Of a stretch of 64,000 nucleotides of DNA, positions 1 to 7,967 are shown one piece after another. The stretch's first letter is position 1. Each line of letters opens with the position of its first letter. The position numbers and the translations under genes were made by a program. The notes below the pieces were generated by a model. That model had not been told where the DNA came from. It worked only from the letters and a program-made list of their open reading frames with translations, and did no database searches. Origin of the DNA: an uncultured Lachnoclostridium sp. (GTDB lineage Bacteria > Bacillota > Clostridia > Lachnospirales > Lachnospiraceae). The stretch covers positions 62,001-126,000 of the forward strand of contig CAOJBY010000003.1 in the NCBI GenBank assembly GCA_948330435.1, written 5' to 3'.

Positions 1-974
1 GGACGGCACTGTCCATATTGTTGTACAACAATGGACATGAGGTAACGCTCTGGTCAATTATGGAGGCAGAGGTTGCCATGCTGAATGAACTTCACGAACA
101 TAAGGATAAACTTCCCGGCGTGAAGCTGCCGGAGGATATGAGGATTACGACGGATCTGGAGGGCAGTGTAAAAGGGGCGGAGCTTCTTGTACTGGCGGTT
201 CCCTCGCCTTTTACCAGAAGTACGGCTCACAGTATGGCACCCTTTGTGGAGGACGGGCAGATTATTGTAAATGTTGCCAAGGGGATTGAGGAAAGTACTT
301 TGATGACTTTGACGGATATTATTGAGGAAGAGATCCCTGGTTGCCGTGCAGCGGTGATGTCCGGACCAAGCCATGCGGAGGAAGTGGGCCGGGGACTTCC
401 CACTACGGTGGTGGCGGGAGCTCATGACCGGAAGACGGCGGAGTTTATTCAGAATATATTCATGAATCAGGTATTCCGTGTATATACAAGCCCGGATATG
501 CTGGGGATCGAACTGGGCGGAGCTTTGAAGAACGTGATTGCACTGGCGGCAGGAATTGCGGACGGACTCGGGTATGGAGATAACACCAAGGCGGCGTTGA
601 TTACCAGAGGAATTACCGAGATGAGCCGTATCGGCCTTGCCATGGGCGGCCGGATTGAGACCTTTAATGGCTTGTCCGGTATTGGCGATCTCATTGTAAC
701 CTGTGCTTCCGTACACAGCCGGAACCGAAAAGCCGGATATCTCATGGGTCAGGGCAAGACCATGAAAGAAGCCATGGATGAGGTAAAAATGATTGTGGAG
801 GGCGTTTACTCGGCCAAGGCGGCTGTGGCATTGGCCAGGAAATATGGGGTGGAGATTCCCATTATTGAGCAGGTAAATGCGGTGCTGTTTGAGGATAAGT
901 CTGCGAGGGAAGCGGTAAATGAGCTGATGCTCCGGGATAAGAAGATTGAGAATCCGCTTTTGCCCTGGGAATAA
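1..974 (+). CDS. gpsA: Glycerol-3-phosphate dehydrogenase [NAD(P)+], 5' truncated by window edge
   Basis: Cytosolic enzyme that reduces dihydroxyacetone phosphate to sn-glycerol 3-phosphate for phospholipid synthesis. The frame is open from base 3 of the window and reads TALSILLYNNGHEVTLWS, the end of the N-terminal Rossmann motif, so only about the first 15 residues lie outside; the TTG at position 18 is not the start. Family landmarks follow: the VNVAKGIE strand, the MSGPSHAEEV segment, and the catalytic-lysine segment ELGGALKNVIALAAG, then NGLSGIGDLIVTC. The stop is at 972-974. Family and reading frame are secure. The next gene starts 20 bases later and may be co-transcribed. Confidence 0.97.
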   Translation, partial: TALSILLYNNGHEVTLWSIMEAEVAMLNELHEHKDKLPGVKLPEDMRITTDLEGSVKGAELLVLAVPSPFTRSTAHSMAPFVEDGQIIVNVAKGIEESTLMTLTDIIEEEIPGCRAAVMSGPSHAEEVGRGLPTTVVAGAHDRKTAEFIQNIFMNQVFRVYTSPDMLGIELGGALKNVIALAAGIADGLGYGDNTKAALITRGITEMSRIGLAMGGRIETFNGLSGIGDLIVTCASVHSRNRKAGYLMGQGKTMKEAMDEVKMIVEGVYSAKAAVALARKYGVEIPIIEQVNAVLFEDKSAREAVNELMLRDKKIENPLLPWE

Positions 975-994
975 AAAAGGGAGGATGACGATAA

Positions 995-1324
995 ATGTAT
1001 ATCCCAATACCAATGATATCCAGACGTGTAAATCCGGATTTTTTGAGAGCACTGAATGAAAAGGCCGTACCAGAAGAGCATGTTCGGGGTTATAGGAGAG
1101 AATACGGTGAAAAGCGGCAGACCTTTGGAAGAATTACAATGGGTTATTGGATTGCGTATGCAGTTGTGTTTTTATTACTAATGATATTTCCGGGTCCTGG
1201 AACGGCTATTCTGTTCTTTTTGGTGACATTTTTGGGTGTTGTAGTTATGTATCCGATTATAACCTCCTTGATCTCGTATAAGGAAATTTTATCTGCCATT
1301 GAGAGGAATTATCCTGGGGTATAG
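995..1324 (+). CDS. Small membrane protein of unknown function (109 aa)
   Basis: Not assignable to a named family by eye. The protein has a charged N-terminal cytosolic part of about 50 residues and two hydrophobic segments, roughly residues 52-70 and 72-92, joined by a Pro/Gly turn (FPGPGT), then a short tail. The start ATG at 995 follows a GGGAGG ribosome site at 979-984. It lies 20 bases after gpsA on the same strand, which suggests co-transcription but says nothing firm about function. A hairpin 30 bases downstream probably ends the transcript. Confidence 0.7.
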   Translation: MYIPIPMISRRVNPDFLRALNEKAVPEEHVRGYRREYGEKRQTFGRITMGYWIAYAVVFLLLMIFPGPGTAILFFLVTFLGVVVMYPIITSLISYKEILSAIERNYPGV

Positions 1325-1354
1325 TTTTTGCAGGATAGTATTATTTCTTAGCAA

Positions 1355-1392
1355 GGGCAGCAGCGGTCTGTCTACCCACTCTGTTGCTGCCC
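1355..1392 (+). terminator. Probable hairpin terminator after the gpsA operon
   Basis: The arms 1355-1364 and 1383-1392 pair over 10 bases (GGGCAGCAGC with GTTGCTGCCC, one G-U). An AT-rich stretch with a short T run at 1403-1407 follows. The T tract is not directly adjacent, so termination is likely but not certain. Confidence 0.5.
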
Positions 1393-1579
1393 ATTTAAAC
1401 GATTTTTATATAGGAATGCTGAAAGCGACTTTATATAGGCAGTCCCTGTTACAATTTGTACCCTTAACGAATAGAAACTTTGTAAAAACTGGTATGGCGT
1501 TCGATAAATAACCGGACTAATTATGCAGATGTAGTGTGCAACAAGAAAAGAAGACTTATATCGGTTTCAAAAAATATAG

Positions 1580-1608
1580 TTGACTATTTACAAAATATTC
1601 CATATAAT
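1580..1608 (+). promoter_or_regulatory. SigA-type promoter upstream of the Rpn gene
   Basis: TTGACT at 1580-1585, a 17-base spacer, then a perfect TATAAT at 1603-1608. It would give a leader of about 215 bases before the Rpn-family gene at 1831. Confidence 0.7.
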
Positions 1609-1830
1609 TCATATTATCCCTCTACTACATAGTTATACTATTTACTCAAGAAATAGTACTCTCAGTGTACAATGATGCAGTAGTCATATAGAGGGAACTT
1701 CTCATTCGCAGCCGATTCGGCTGATTTTCCAAATGGAACAACAGAAATACAGGCAAAGGAGGTTAAAGCAAAAGCAGTTCTGTGATTGCAAAAGATAAGA
1801 AATTTAACTATAATAGAAAGGAAATCATAA

Positions 1831-2766
1831 ATGACAGAAACGAAACAACTGAATAAGCAGATGCCGGATGAGGAAAGTACCTATAAGCCCTTAAAGGAGC
1901 TGAATTTATTGGACGACTTCCTCTTTGACGTGACCACAATGGATCTGGAAGCCTGCAAGATCATCATTGAGCTTTCTCTCGGGATGAATTTAAAAAGCAT
2001 TCGATGGAAAGAGGGTCAGAAAGTAGTCCACAACCTGCCGGGAAAGCGTGGGATCCGGATGGACTTCTGCGTGGAGGACGGGGACGGAAACTTCATAGAT
2101 GTGGAAATGCAGAAGCGAAACGAGGGAAATATCCCCAAACGAACCCGGTTCTATCAGGCACTTACTGACGCACCGATCTTAAAAAGCGGAGAAAAGGGTT
2201 TTGACAATCTGCCGCCCTGCTATATGGTCATTATCTGTGGCTTTGATTTGTATCACAAGGGAAAATACCGTTATACCTTTGAGCATTGCTGCAAGGAGGT
2301 TCCGGGGCTCCCTCTGGGGGATGAGTGTCAGAAGATCATTTTGAATACCAGGGGTACAAACGACGATGAGGTAGACCGGACACTGGCAGACTTTCTTCAC
2401 TACGTGGAAAACAGCCGGGAGGAGGAGCTTCCCGGGGACTGTGATGTACGTCTTCGGCATCTGCACAGCAAGATCGCTCAGATCAAGCTGAGTGACGAAA
2501 TGGAGGCGGCCTATATGCGGACGGAAGAATGGGAACGACTGATAAAGGAAAGGGGCGAGAGGATAGGCATAGAGAAAGGCGAGATTCAGATCATTTGTAG
2601 AAATCTTCAAAAAGGCAGAACTGCGGAAGAGATAGCGGACTTTCTGGGTAAAGATCTGGCAGGGGTCCAGGAGATCTGCCGGGTAGCAGAGACGTTTGCC
2701 CCGGAATATGATATGGAACAGATATATCGGGAATTAAAAAGTGCCCGAATGGCGGCGAAGTTGTAA
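1831..2766 (+). CDS. Rpn family recombination-promoting nuclease / PD-(D/E)XK transposase-like protein (311 aa)
   Basis: Rpn (formerly YhgA-like) proteins are PD-(D/E)XK nucleases tied to RecA-independent recombination and often annotated as putative transposases. Residues about 20-210 show the family layout: an opening LLDDFLFDVTTMD segment, the nuclease core with GIRMDF (catalytic Asp) followed by FIDVEMQKR (Glu and Gln), then a helical tail with EKG and AEEIADFLG segments typical of the family C-terminus. The start ATG at 1831 follows an AAAGGA site. A promoter lies at 1580 and a terminator at 2802, so this is a single-gene unit. Length is normal and no frame damage is visible. Such genes are usually present in many copies per Lachnospiraceae genome. 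Confidence 0.85.
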   Translation: MTETKQLNKQMPDEESTYKPLKELNLLDDFLFDVTTMDLEACKIIIELSLGMNLKSIRWKEGQKVVHNLPGKRGIRMDFCVEDGDGNFIDVEMQKRNEGNIPKRTRFYQALTDAPILKSGEKGFDNLPPCYMVIICGFDLYHKGKYRYTFEHCCKEVPGLPLGDECQKIILNTRGTNDDEVDRTLADFLHYVENSREEELPGDCDVRLRHLHSKIAQIKLSDEMEAAYMRTEEWERLIKERGERIGIEKGEIQIICRNLQKGRTAEEIADFLGKDLAGVQEICRVAETFAPEYDMEQIYRELKSARMAAKL

Positions 2767-2801
2767 ATGCGTTACAATTCCCATGGCAACAATTTTTAAA
2801 G

Positions 2802-2847
2802 CAGATGATTTCCGTGATAGAACAGTCGCAGAAATCATCTGTTTTTT
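2802..2847 (+). terminator. Rho-independent terminator of the Rpn gene
   Basis: Perfect 11-bp stem: 2802-2812 (CAGATGATTTC) with 2831-2841 (GAAATCATCTG). An 18-base loop separates the arms and TTTTTT follows directly. Confidence 0.85.
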
Positions 2848-2916
2848 ATGCATTGCGGAGTGGATGCACTTGTATATTTCATTAATCTGAAAACTGTGCT
2901 GTGTTAAAAACATCTC

Positions 2917-2945
2917 TTGACATAAGGGACTACTTATAGTAGTCT
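2917..2945 (+). promoter_or_regulatory. Promoter of the blaI-blaR1-like operon
   Basis: Perfect TTGACA at 2917-2922, a 17-base spacer and a weak -10 (TAGTCT, 2940-2945). The spacer and -10 are covered by the first operator dyad, as expected for a BlaI-repressed promoter. A leader of about 95 bases precedes the start at 3047. Confidence 0.65.
2928..2944. promoter_or_regulatory. BlaI-type operator 1
   Basis: Perfect dyad GACTAC-TTATA-GTAGTC. The core TAC/GTA arrangement resembles BlaI/MecI operators (TACA/TGTA half-sites). It overlaps the predicted -10 box. Confidence 0.75.
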
Positions 2946-2954
2946 AACAATATA

Positions 2955-2971
2955 GACTACAAAGAGTAGTA
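2955..2971. promoter_or_regulatory. BlaI-type operator 2
   Basis: Second dyad, GACTAC-AAAGA-GTAGTA, with one mismatched end. Its centre is 27 bases from that of operator 1 and it covers the start region of the transcript. The same half-sites in a tandem pair strongly suggest autoregulation by the BlaI-like protein. Confidence 0.7.
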
Positions 2972-3046
2972 CGAAATCATCATATATGTCAGACACAGGA
3001 ATAATAAGGCTAAGCTATACAGCCACAGCAGAAAGGTGAGAGAATC

Positions 3047-3409
3047 ATGGCAGAGATACAGTTAGGTGTAATTGAGGCACGGTTTGCAGATATGATTTGG
3101 GAACGAGAGCCGGTTACTTCTTCAGAGCTGGTAAAGCTGGCGGCGGAGGTATTTACCTGGAAGCGGACAACAACCCATACGGTTTTAAAGCGGCTCTGTG
3201 ACAAGGGATTGTTTGAAAATAATAAGGGGACAGTAATCAGCCTGATTTCCCGTTCACAGTTTTATTCCATGCAGAGCAGACAGTTCGTGGAGAATTCCTT
3301 TGACGGCTCGCTCCCTGCGTTTATTGCTGCCTTTACGAAAAACAGAAAACTGACTTCGGAGGAGGCAGACAAGATCAGAAAGATGATTGATGAAGTGGAA
3401 CTAAAATAG
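3047..3409 (+). CDS. blaI: BlaI/MecI/CopY family transcriptional repressor (120 aa)
   Basis: Winged-helix repressor that dimerises on dyad operators and is inactivated by cleavage when a partner BlaR1-type membrane protease senses its signal. The sequence opens with LGVIEARFADMIWEREPVTSSELV and continues with the recognition helix WKRTTTHTVLKRLCDKGLFEN, both typical of the family; the C-terminal half is the dimerisation domain. The length matches the family norm of about 120-125 residues. The start is at ATG 3047 with AAGGTGAG upstream. The M56 protease gene follows after 12 bases, and two operators precede the gene, so autoregulation is expected. The signal is probably not a beta-lactam, because the partner lacks a penicillin-binding sensor. 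Confidence 0.92.
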   Translation: MAEIQLGVIEARFADMIWEREPVTSSELVKLAAEVFTWKRTTTHTVLKRLCDKGLFENNKGTVISLISRSQFYSMQSRQFVENSFDGSLPAFIAAFTKNRKLTSEEADKIRKMIDEVELK

Positions 3410-3421
3410 GAGGACTCTTAG

Positions 3422-5911
3422 ATGGATAAGATTTTTTTAAGCCTGTTAAACAGAGGTATTGCCGCTGGCTGGCTGATTTTGGCTGTGCTGATACTTCGTC
3501 TGGTGTTGAAAAGGGCTCCCAAATGGATCCCATGCATCCTTTGGGGAATTGTGGCTGTCCGTCTGATCTGTCCTTTTTCCCTGGAAAGTGCATTCAGCCT
3601 GATTCCCAGTGGAGAGACATTAAGCCGCACAACGGTCATGTATGCCCAGAAGCCGGAGATAACCAGCGGCGTTTTTGCCCTTAACCGTACACTGAACCCG
3701 GTTATCAGAGATGCCTTTGCTCCATCCCCGGGTGCCAGTGTCAATCCTCTGCAAGTCTGGACATTTTTTGGCGGAATCCTGTGGATAATCGGTTTGGTGG
3801 CTCTGCTTTTGTATGCTTTGACAAGCTTCTGGCGTCTGCATACCCGGCTTCGGGAGTCTGTGCCCATTGAAAAAAATGTTTGGCTCTGTGATGTGGTAGA
3901 ATCCCCTTTTATTCTTGGAATAGTGCGTCCGAGGATTTATTTGCCCTCCGACTTAAAGAAAGAAGATAGGAAGTATGTTCTTGCCCATGAGTATGCTCAT
4001 TTGAAGCGGAAGGATCACTGGTGGAAGCTTTTGGGTTATCTTCTGGCAGCGGTATATTGGTTTCATCCTCTAATGTGGGCAGCTTACATGCTGTTTTGTC
4101 GTGACATGGAGCTCGCCTGTGATGAAAAGGTCATTAAGGAGCTGGATATTGACGGGAAAAAAGCTTATTCACATGCTTTGGTCACATGCAGTGTGTCAAA
4201 GAGGACCGTTATGGTCTGTCCTGTGGCTTTTGGCGAAGTTGGGGTAAAAAAACGGGTAAGGGCAGTTTTGCATTATCGGAAGCCTGCTTTCTGGGTGATT
4301 CTTGCCGCCGTTTTTGCCTGTGTTATAGTTGCCGTATGCTTTTTAACCAATCCCAGAAGAGACACCTACGAGGTAAGGATTGTAATTCCCGCAGGCAGCG
4401 AGGGAGAAATCTACTATTCAGATGAAGAGATTTTACCCTATGGAAATAAGATTACGCTCTGGGCAGGGGAGGGCTTAAGCGACACAGAAGTTGTCCTGAT
4501 GCCGCTGGATTCCGATGGGGAGTGGATTCCGGAACCCGTTTATATGACACCGGGAATGCCTGTGAGGATGGAAGCTGTAAGGGGTGCATGGTACCGAATC
4601 GGTGTAAAGATGAGCAATTCCTCTACGGAAGATAAAGATGTGTATGTAAAGGCAGAGGGAGTTCAGATAAGAATTGCCTGTCCTGTTGCAGAGGAGAATG
4701 TAAAATATGACATTATCCCCATGATTATGGTAAATGATAAATATTACTACGATACCGGCCGGGTAAGTGGCAGGACAGAACGCAGTGACAAGATGGATGG
4801 AGAGATCACTTCCACTGTAGACGGCTCCGAAAAGCCTGCGAAAAATAACCAGTCCAATTTTGGTGAGGGCTACGGCTATCAATTCGGGGAAAATGACACC
4901 ATAGAGGTCAATATGAACGGAAAATGGGTGGTTTTTGAATACCGCAGCGGGGATGGAAGCCTGATCCGCTATGGTGATAAATGGTACAGCCAGGGCGATC
5001 TGTCAGAGGAAACCATAGAATGGCTCTATTGGTATAACAGACTGACTGAGGAAGAGCAGGCAGCCATAAGTGCCGTGCCATCCGATCTGTATGATTTGAT
5101 TTATACCGGAGAGGAATCCGATATGCCGGCGGAGACGGAGGATGCAAAGGGAGACTCCATAGATGCGGCGATTCAACAGGCGATTCTGGAGGAGAATGTT
5201 TCTTACTATAGCAGTACCTATGGCTTTGCGTGCTGTGATTTCTTTTCTTTGGCAACAGAGGTTTCGGAGACTGCGGAAGAAAATACAGGAAATAATACGG
5301 TTTCCTGTTATGGCTGGGCACTGTATCAGAAGTATGGGATTTCCGATGAGGGAATTGAGGAGCTGGAGGGCAGCCACGTTCCGGTTGCATTGACCTTTGA
5401 AGAAAAGGATGGCAATTATGAATTAAAGGAATACTGGCAGCCCCGGGACGGGAGCTATTTTGTGCCTGATATCCGCAGCAAATTCCCGGCAGAGATTGCG
5501 GAGGACGCAATCGACAGCCAGAAATTTGTCATTCCACAGATTCAAAGCTGCTACCGACAGGCGGTGGAGTTTGCCCGTCTTGATACGGATCCGGTGATTG
5601 AGAATCTATTGAAGACCATCTGCTCGGAACCGGAACTTTCCTCCAACCCTCAGGACTATATAAGTGCCCATTCCTTAGAATATCGGGAGCTGCTGTATTA
5701 TGGGGAATATACCCTCCGCTATTGCCTGAACCGTTTCCATAAGGGAAATGAAACAGGCCTGGAGGGAAGTATTATGGCTCTTGTGTGTGAGGAGCTTATG
5801 CAGACGGAGGGGAGCATTCCCGCAGACGCACAGACGGCGGAAACGGGACAGAGTTGGTATGATACACTCTATGCCCATGGAAGTAATCGGGTAGAGCCGT
5901 ATCTTAAGTAA
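3422..5911 (+). CDS. BlaR1-like M56 membrane metalloprotease with non-penicillin-binding extracellular domain (829 aa)
   Basis: Membrane sensor-protease that should cleave the adjacent BlaI-type repressor. N-terminal part: hydrophobic segments near residues 8-28, 37-55 and 115-140, then the cytosolic zinc protease domain with HEYAH at residues 189-193 and the following KRKDHWWK and YWFHPLMW segments, and a fourth membrane segment near 285-305. The remaining 520 or so residues are predicted extracellular. They lack the SxxK/SxN/KTG signature of beta-lactam sensors. Around residues 435-500 lies a domain (MVNDKYYYDTG ... NNQSNFGEG.GYQFG) that also occurs in the lipoprotein at 42944; the last 300 residues are unrecognised. 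Longer than canonical BlaR1 (about 590-600 aa). The start follows GGAGGACTCTTAG directly after blaI. The ligand is unknown. Confidence 0.88.
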   Translation: MDKIFLSLLNRGIAAGWLILAVLILRLVLKRAPKWIPCILWGIVAVRLICPFSLESAFSLIPSGETLSRTTVMYAQKPEITSGVFALNRTLNPVIRDAFAPSPGASVNPLQVWTFFGGILWIIGLVALLLYALTSFWRLHTRLRESVPIEKNVWLCDVVESPFILGIVRPRIYLPSDLKKEDRKYVLAHEYAHLKRKDHWWKLLGYLLAAVYWFHPLMWAAYMLFCRDMELACDEKVIKELDIDGKKAYSHALVTCSVSKRTVMVCPVAFGEVGVKKRVRAVLHYRKPAFWVILAAVFACVIVAVCFLTNPRRDTYEVRIVIPAGSEGEIYYSDEEILPYGNKITLWAGEGLSDTEVVLMPLDSDGEWIPEPVYMTPGMPVRMEAVRGAWYRIGVKMSNSSTEDKDVYVKAEGVQIRIACPVAEENVKYDIIPMIMVNDKYYYDTGRVSGRTERSDKMDGEITSTVDGSEKPAKNNQSNFGEGYGYQFGENDTIEVNMNGKWVVFEYRSGDGSLIRYGDKWYSQGDLSEETIEWLYWYNRLTEEEQAAISAVPSDLYDLIYTGEESDMPAETEDAKGDSIDAAIQQAILEENVSYYSSTYGFACCDFFSLATEVSETAEENTGNNTVSCYGWALYQKYGISDEGIEELEGSHVPVALTFEEKDGNYELKEYWQPRDGSYFVPDIRSKFPAEIAEDAIDSQKFVIPQIQSCYRQAVEFARLDTDPVIENLLKTICSEPELSSNPQDYISAHSLEYRELLYYGEYTLRYCLNRFHKGNETGLEGSIMALVCEELMQTEGSIPADAQTAETGQSWYDTLYAHGSNRVEPYLK

Positions 5912-5935
5912 ATCTCCGATTATCCTTGCGGTCTG

Positions 5936-6319
5936 TTACGGGGTATTTGTCTTGGACGGAATGATCTCTATCCAATATCCGTCCGGATCTTCAATGAAGT
6001 AGATTCCCATATCCGGATTTTCATAACAGATGCAGTTCATTTCCTGATGCTTTTGGTGGGCGGCATCCATATTGTCTGTGGTGAAAGCCAGGTGAATCTC
6101 GTTATCCCCCAGATTGTAGTGATCCGACTCCCAGTCACGAAGCCAGGTAAGCTCCAACTGAAAACCGGTTTTGCCATCAGTAAGGTAGGAAAGGATAAAG
6201 CTTCCGTCCCCGGCTTCCTTTCTCCGTGCTTCCTTAAGCCCTAGGGCTTCTTCGTAGAAGCGGAGGGATCTCTCCAGGTTGATGACATTATAGTTGTAGT
6301 GTGCAAATTGAAAATTCAT
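5936..6319 (-). CDS. VOC (glyoxalase/bleomycin resistance/dioxygenase) family protein (127 aa)
   Basis: Small metal-binding VOC fold protein resembling lactoylglutathione lyase. Visible landmarks: a HYNYNVINLERSLRFYEEALGL opening, the GFQLELTW strand, NEIHLAFTTDNMDAAHQKH, and MGIYFIEDPDGYWIEIIP at the end. The metal ligands His (opening), Glu (QLEL), His (EIHL) and the last Glu (WIEII) are all in place. The start is set at the ATG at 6319-6317 because AAAAAGGAGAA precedes it at good spacing; the longer frame to 6382 would begin inside the upstream intergenic region. It lies 59 bases downstream of the metallo-hydrolase gene on the same strand. The substrate is not known; lactoylglutathione lyase annotation would be only by similarity. 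Confidence 0.88.
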   Translation of the reverse strand: MNFQFAHYNYNVINLERSLRFYEEALGLKEARRKEAGDGSFILSYLTDGKTGFQLELTWLRDWESDHYNLGDNEIHLAFTTDNMDAAHQKHQEMNCICYENPDMGIYFIEDPDGYWIEIIPSKTNTP

Positions 6320-6378
6320 GGTTGATTCTCCTTTTTCTGTTGATATTTTTTCATTAAAGATTTGACGTTGAGATTGGA

Positions 6379-7086
6379 TCACTGTTTGAAGCTCTCGCCA
6401 CGTCCCTGGATCCGTACGATCTTGTCCCGATCCGGGTGATCCGGATGTTCTTTAAGCCATCGGTCAATGACATGGTAATCCTCCCAGCAGTGCATGGGAT
6501 AGATTCGATCCTCCTCTTTCTTTTCCGCATTCAAAGACAGAAAATAATCCATTCCCAGGGCGTAATAATCCTCCTGCCTTGGATCAAGAGGAATAAAGGC
6601 AGCGTCTATATGCATGTTCCGAAGAGGTTCTATATAGTTTCGATAATTTTCTGCCATCCTCTGATTCCAATTTTCCGGCTCTCCGATCCAACGCCAATCA
6701 TTCAGATCCCCTGCATGATAAACGACTTTCCCCTCACATTGAACCAGAAAAGCGATGCCCTCATCGGTGGATTTGAGCGTCTGAACGGTTATATTTCCCA
6801 GAGAATGCTTTTCATTTGGTTTCAGATGCAAGGCCTGCTTTTGCAGCTCCTTTGGAACCCGGCATTTCCAGATATCGCCGGACAGAAGAAAGAACGTATC
6901 TTCTTTTTCCTTTGCCAAAGAAAAGATTTCCGGATTAAAATGATCCGGATGGCGGTGGCTTGCGAATACATAAAGTCTTTTCTCATGGGGAAGCTTTGGC
7001 ATTGAGCCCTTGTAATAGTCAAACAGCAGCAGAGCTTCTTCCAGCTCCACATAAAATCCGCTGTGTCCAATGTAAGTGATTTTCAT
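6379..7086 (-). CDS. MBL-fold metallo-hydrolase (235 aa)
   Basis: Metallo-beta-lactamase-fold hydrolase of the UlaG-like group. It begins KITYIGHSGFYVELEEALLLFDYY, typical for this group, and carries the zinc motif HRHPDHF (HxHxDH form), a later VVYHAGDLNDW (metal His and Asp) and PMHCWEDY near the end. The length suits the family. The start is placed at the ATG at 7086-7084, preceded by GGAAAGGAATC; the longer frame to 7140 would begin inside its own promoter (7112-7140). It is first in a two-gene unit with the VOC gene. The substrate cannot be told from sequence. Confidence 0.88.
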   Translation of the reverse strand: MKITYIGHSGFYVELEEALLLFDYYKGSMPKLPHEKRLYVFASHRHPDHFNPEIFSLAKEKEDTFFLLSGDIWKCRVPKELQKQALHLKPNEKHSLGNITVQTLKSTDEGIAFLVQCEGKVVYHAGDLNDWRWIGEPENWNQRMAENYRNYIEPLRNMHIDAAFIPLDPRQEDYYALGMDYFLSLNAEKKEEDRIYPMHCWEDYHVIDRWLKEHPDHPDRDKIVRIQGRGESFKQ

Positions 7087-7111
7087 AATGATGATTCCTT
7101 TCCTGTATGTT

Positions 7112-7140
7112 ACTATAGCCTTTTCGGAACAGTTGTGCAA
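7112..7140 (-). promoter_or_regulatory. SigA-type promoter of the MBL-VOC unit
   Basis: Reading the minus strand: TTGCAC, a 17-base spacer, TATAGT. A leader of about 20 bases precedes the start at 7086. Confidence 0.7.
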
Positions 7141-7253
7141 GCCTAAAAGCTTATAAAGGAGTTACCATTAGATGAATTAAATTGCAACAACATTGTACAT
7201 TTTTATGGGAATCCTTCTGATCCTGTGGTAAAATATAAGTGGAGGGGAGAATC

Positions 7254-7967
7254 ATGAGATGTTCCGGTTGCGGTAAAAAGTTTAATTATGAAAAGTATTA
7301 TGGAATATGTCCCAAATGTGGCTGTTTTAATAAGAATGAAACGACACAGGAGGAGCAATGGCCGTCAGGAGAAAAGAGAAGTACATTATTTCTGGCTGTT
7401 TCTCTTGTATGTTTTTGCCTGGCCTTTGCAGGTGGAAAGGCTTATACCTGGTATTACAGAAATCATTATAAGTATCAGTTGGAGAACGAACTGAAACAGG
7501 ATTTCTATGAGACGGAAGTACTTCGAAAGGAGCATGAGGTGGGAGAGAGCTTTTCCTGCCAGGGAATAACGTTGACAGTTATGGAAGCAAAAGTTATAGA
7601 TTGGGAGGAGGGAACCGAAATTCCCGATGGAAAGAAAGTGATAGCCATTAAGATTGCTGGAGAAAGCAACGGTAAGTGGGAGCAGAAAAATCAACTTCGT
7701 TTACCCTATATTCGATGTGGAGATTTATACTATCATATGTTTCAGGGGGAACTATCGGAAGAGGATGAGGAGCGATATGAGATTCCTATGTTCAGTGAAT
7801 ATGCATTGTGCGAGGAGACCCATGTGGAAGGATGGCATCTGTTTTTTGTGGATGAATGGGAGCAGGTGTTTACGCTGTATTGGGAGGAAATAGAATACGA
7901 AGAAATAGAACGCATCCAGACCATTCATTCTATTAAGTTTCAATTGGAGGGAGGCCTGGAACAGTGA
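7254..7967 (+). CDS. Zinc-ribbon membrane protein, duplicated module copy 1 (237 aa)
   Basis: Function unknown. Residues 1-27 form a treble-clef zinc ribbon (CSGC at 3-6, CPKCGC about 19-24). A membrane segment lies about residues 43-65, and an extracellular C-terminal domain contains a VGESFSCQGITLTVMEAKV pattern reminiscent of DUF4352-type Ig-like domains. The ATG at 7254 is preferred to the in-frame GTG at 7239 because GGAGGGGA (7241-7248) then sits at proper ribosome-site distance. Its stop overlaps the next gene by four bases (GTGA). The protein at 8515 is a close paralogue: the first 30 residues are nearly identical. An inside zinc ribbon joined to an outside domain suggests a sensor or anti-sigma-like role, but that is inference. 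Confidence 0.8.
   Translation: MRCSGCGKKFNYEKYYGICPKCGCFNKNETTQEEQWPSGEKRSTLFLAVSLVCFCLAFAGGKAYTWYYRNHYKYQLENELKQDFYETEVLRKEHEVGESFSCQGITLTVMEAKVIDWEEGTEIPDGKKVIAIKIAGESNGKWEQKNQLRLPYIRCGDLYYHMFQGELSEEDEERYEIPMFSEYALCEETHVEGWHLFFVDEWEQVFTLYWEEIEYEEIERIQTIHSIKFQLEGGLEQ

Larger units (their letters stand above)
1325..1830. other. Gene-poor gap of about 500 bases
   Basis: No convincing complete gene is visible. The 70-codon frame at 1299-1511 overlaps the preceding gene and has no ribosome site. The gap holds the hairpin at 1355-1392, a strong SigA-type promoter at 1580-1608, and a 33-codon open stretch at 1684-1785 without a start codon. That stretch has protein-like composition (ending TTEIQAKEVKAKAVL) and may be the tail of a lost gene. 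The rest is AT-rich DNA without recognisable content. Confidence 0.6.

Noticed and set aside
54..1052. 332-codon minus-strand frame over gpsA
   Set aside because: The plus strand encodes clear GpsA motifs; the minus frame has no family features.
1299..1511. 70-codon frame after the small membrane protein
   Set aside because: It overlaps the upstream gene and the hairpin at 1355, lacks a ribosome site and has no recognisable protein pattern.
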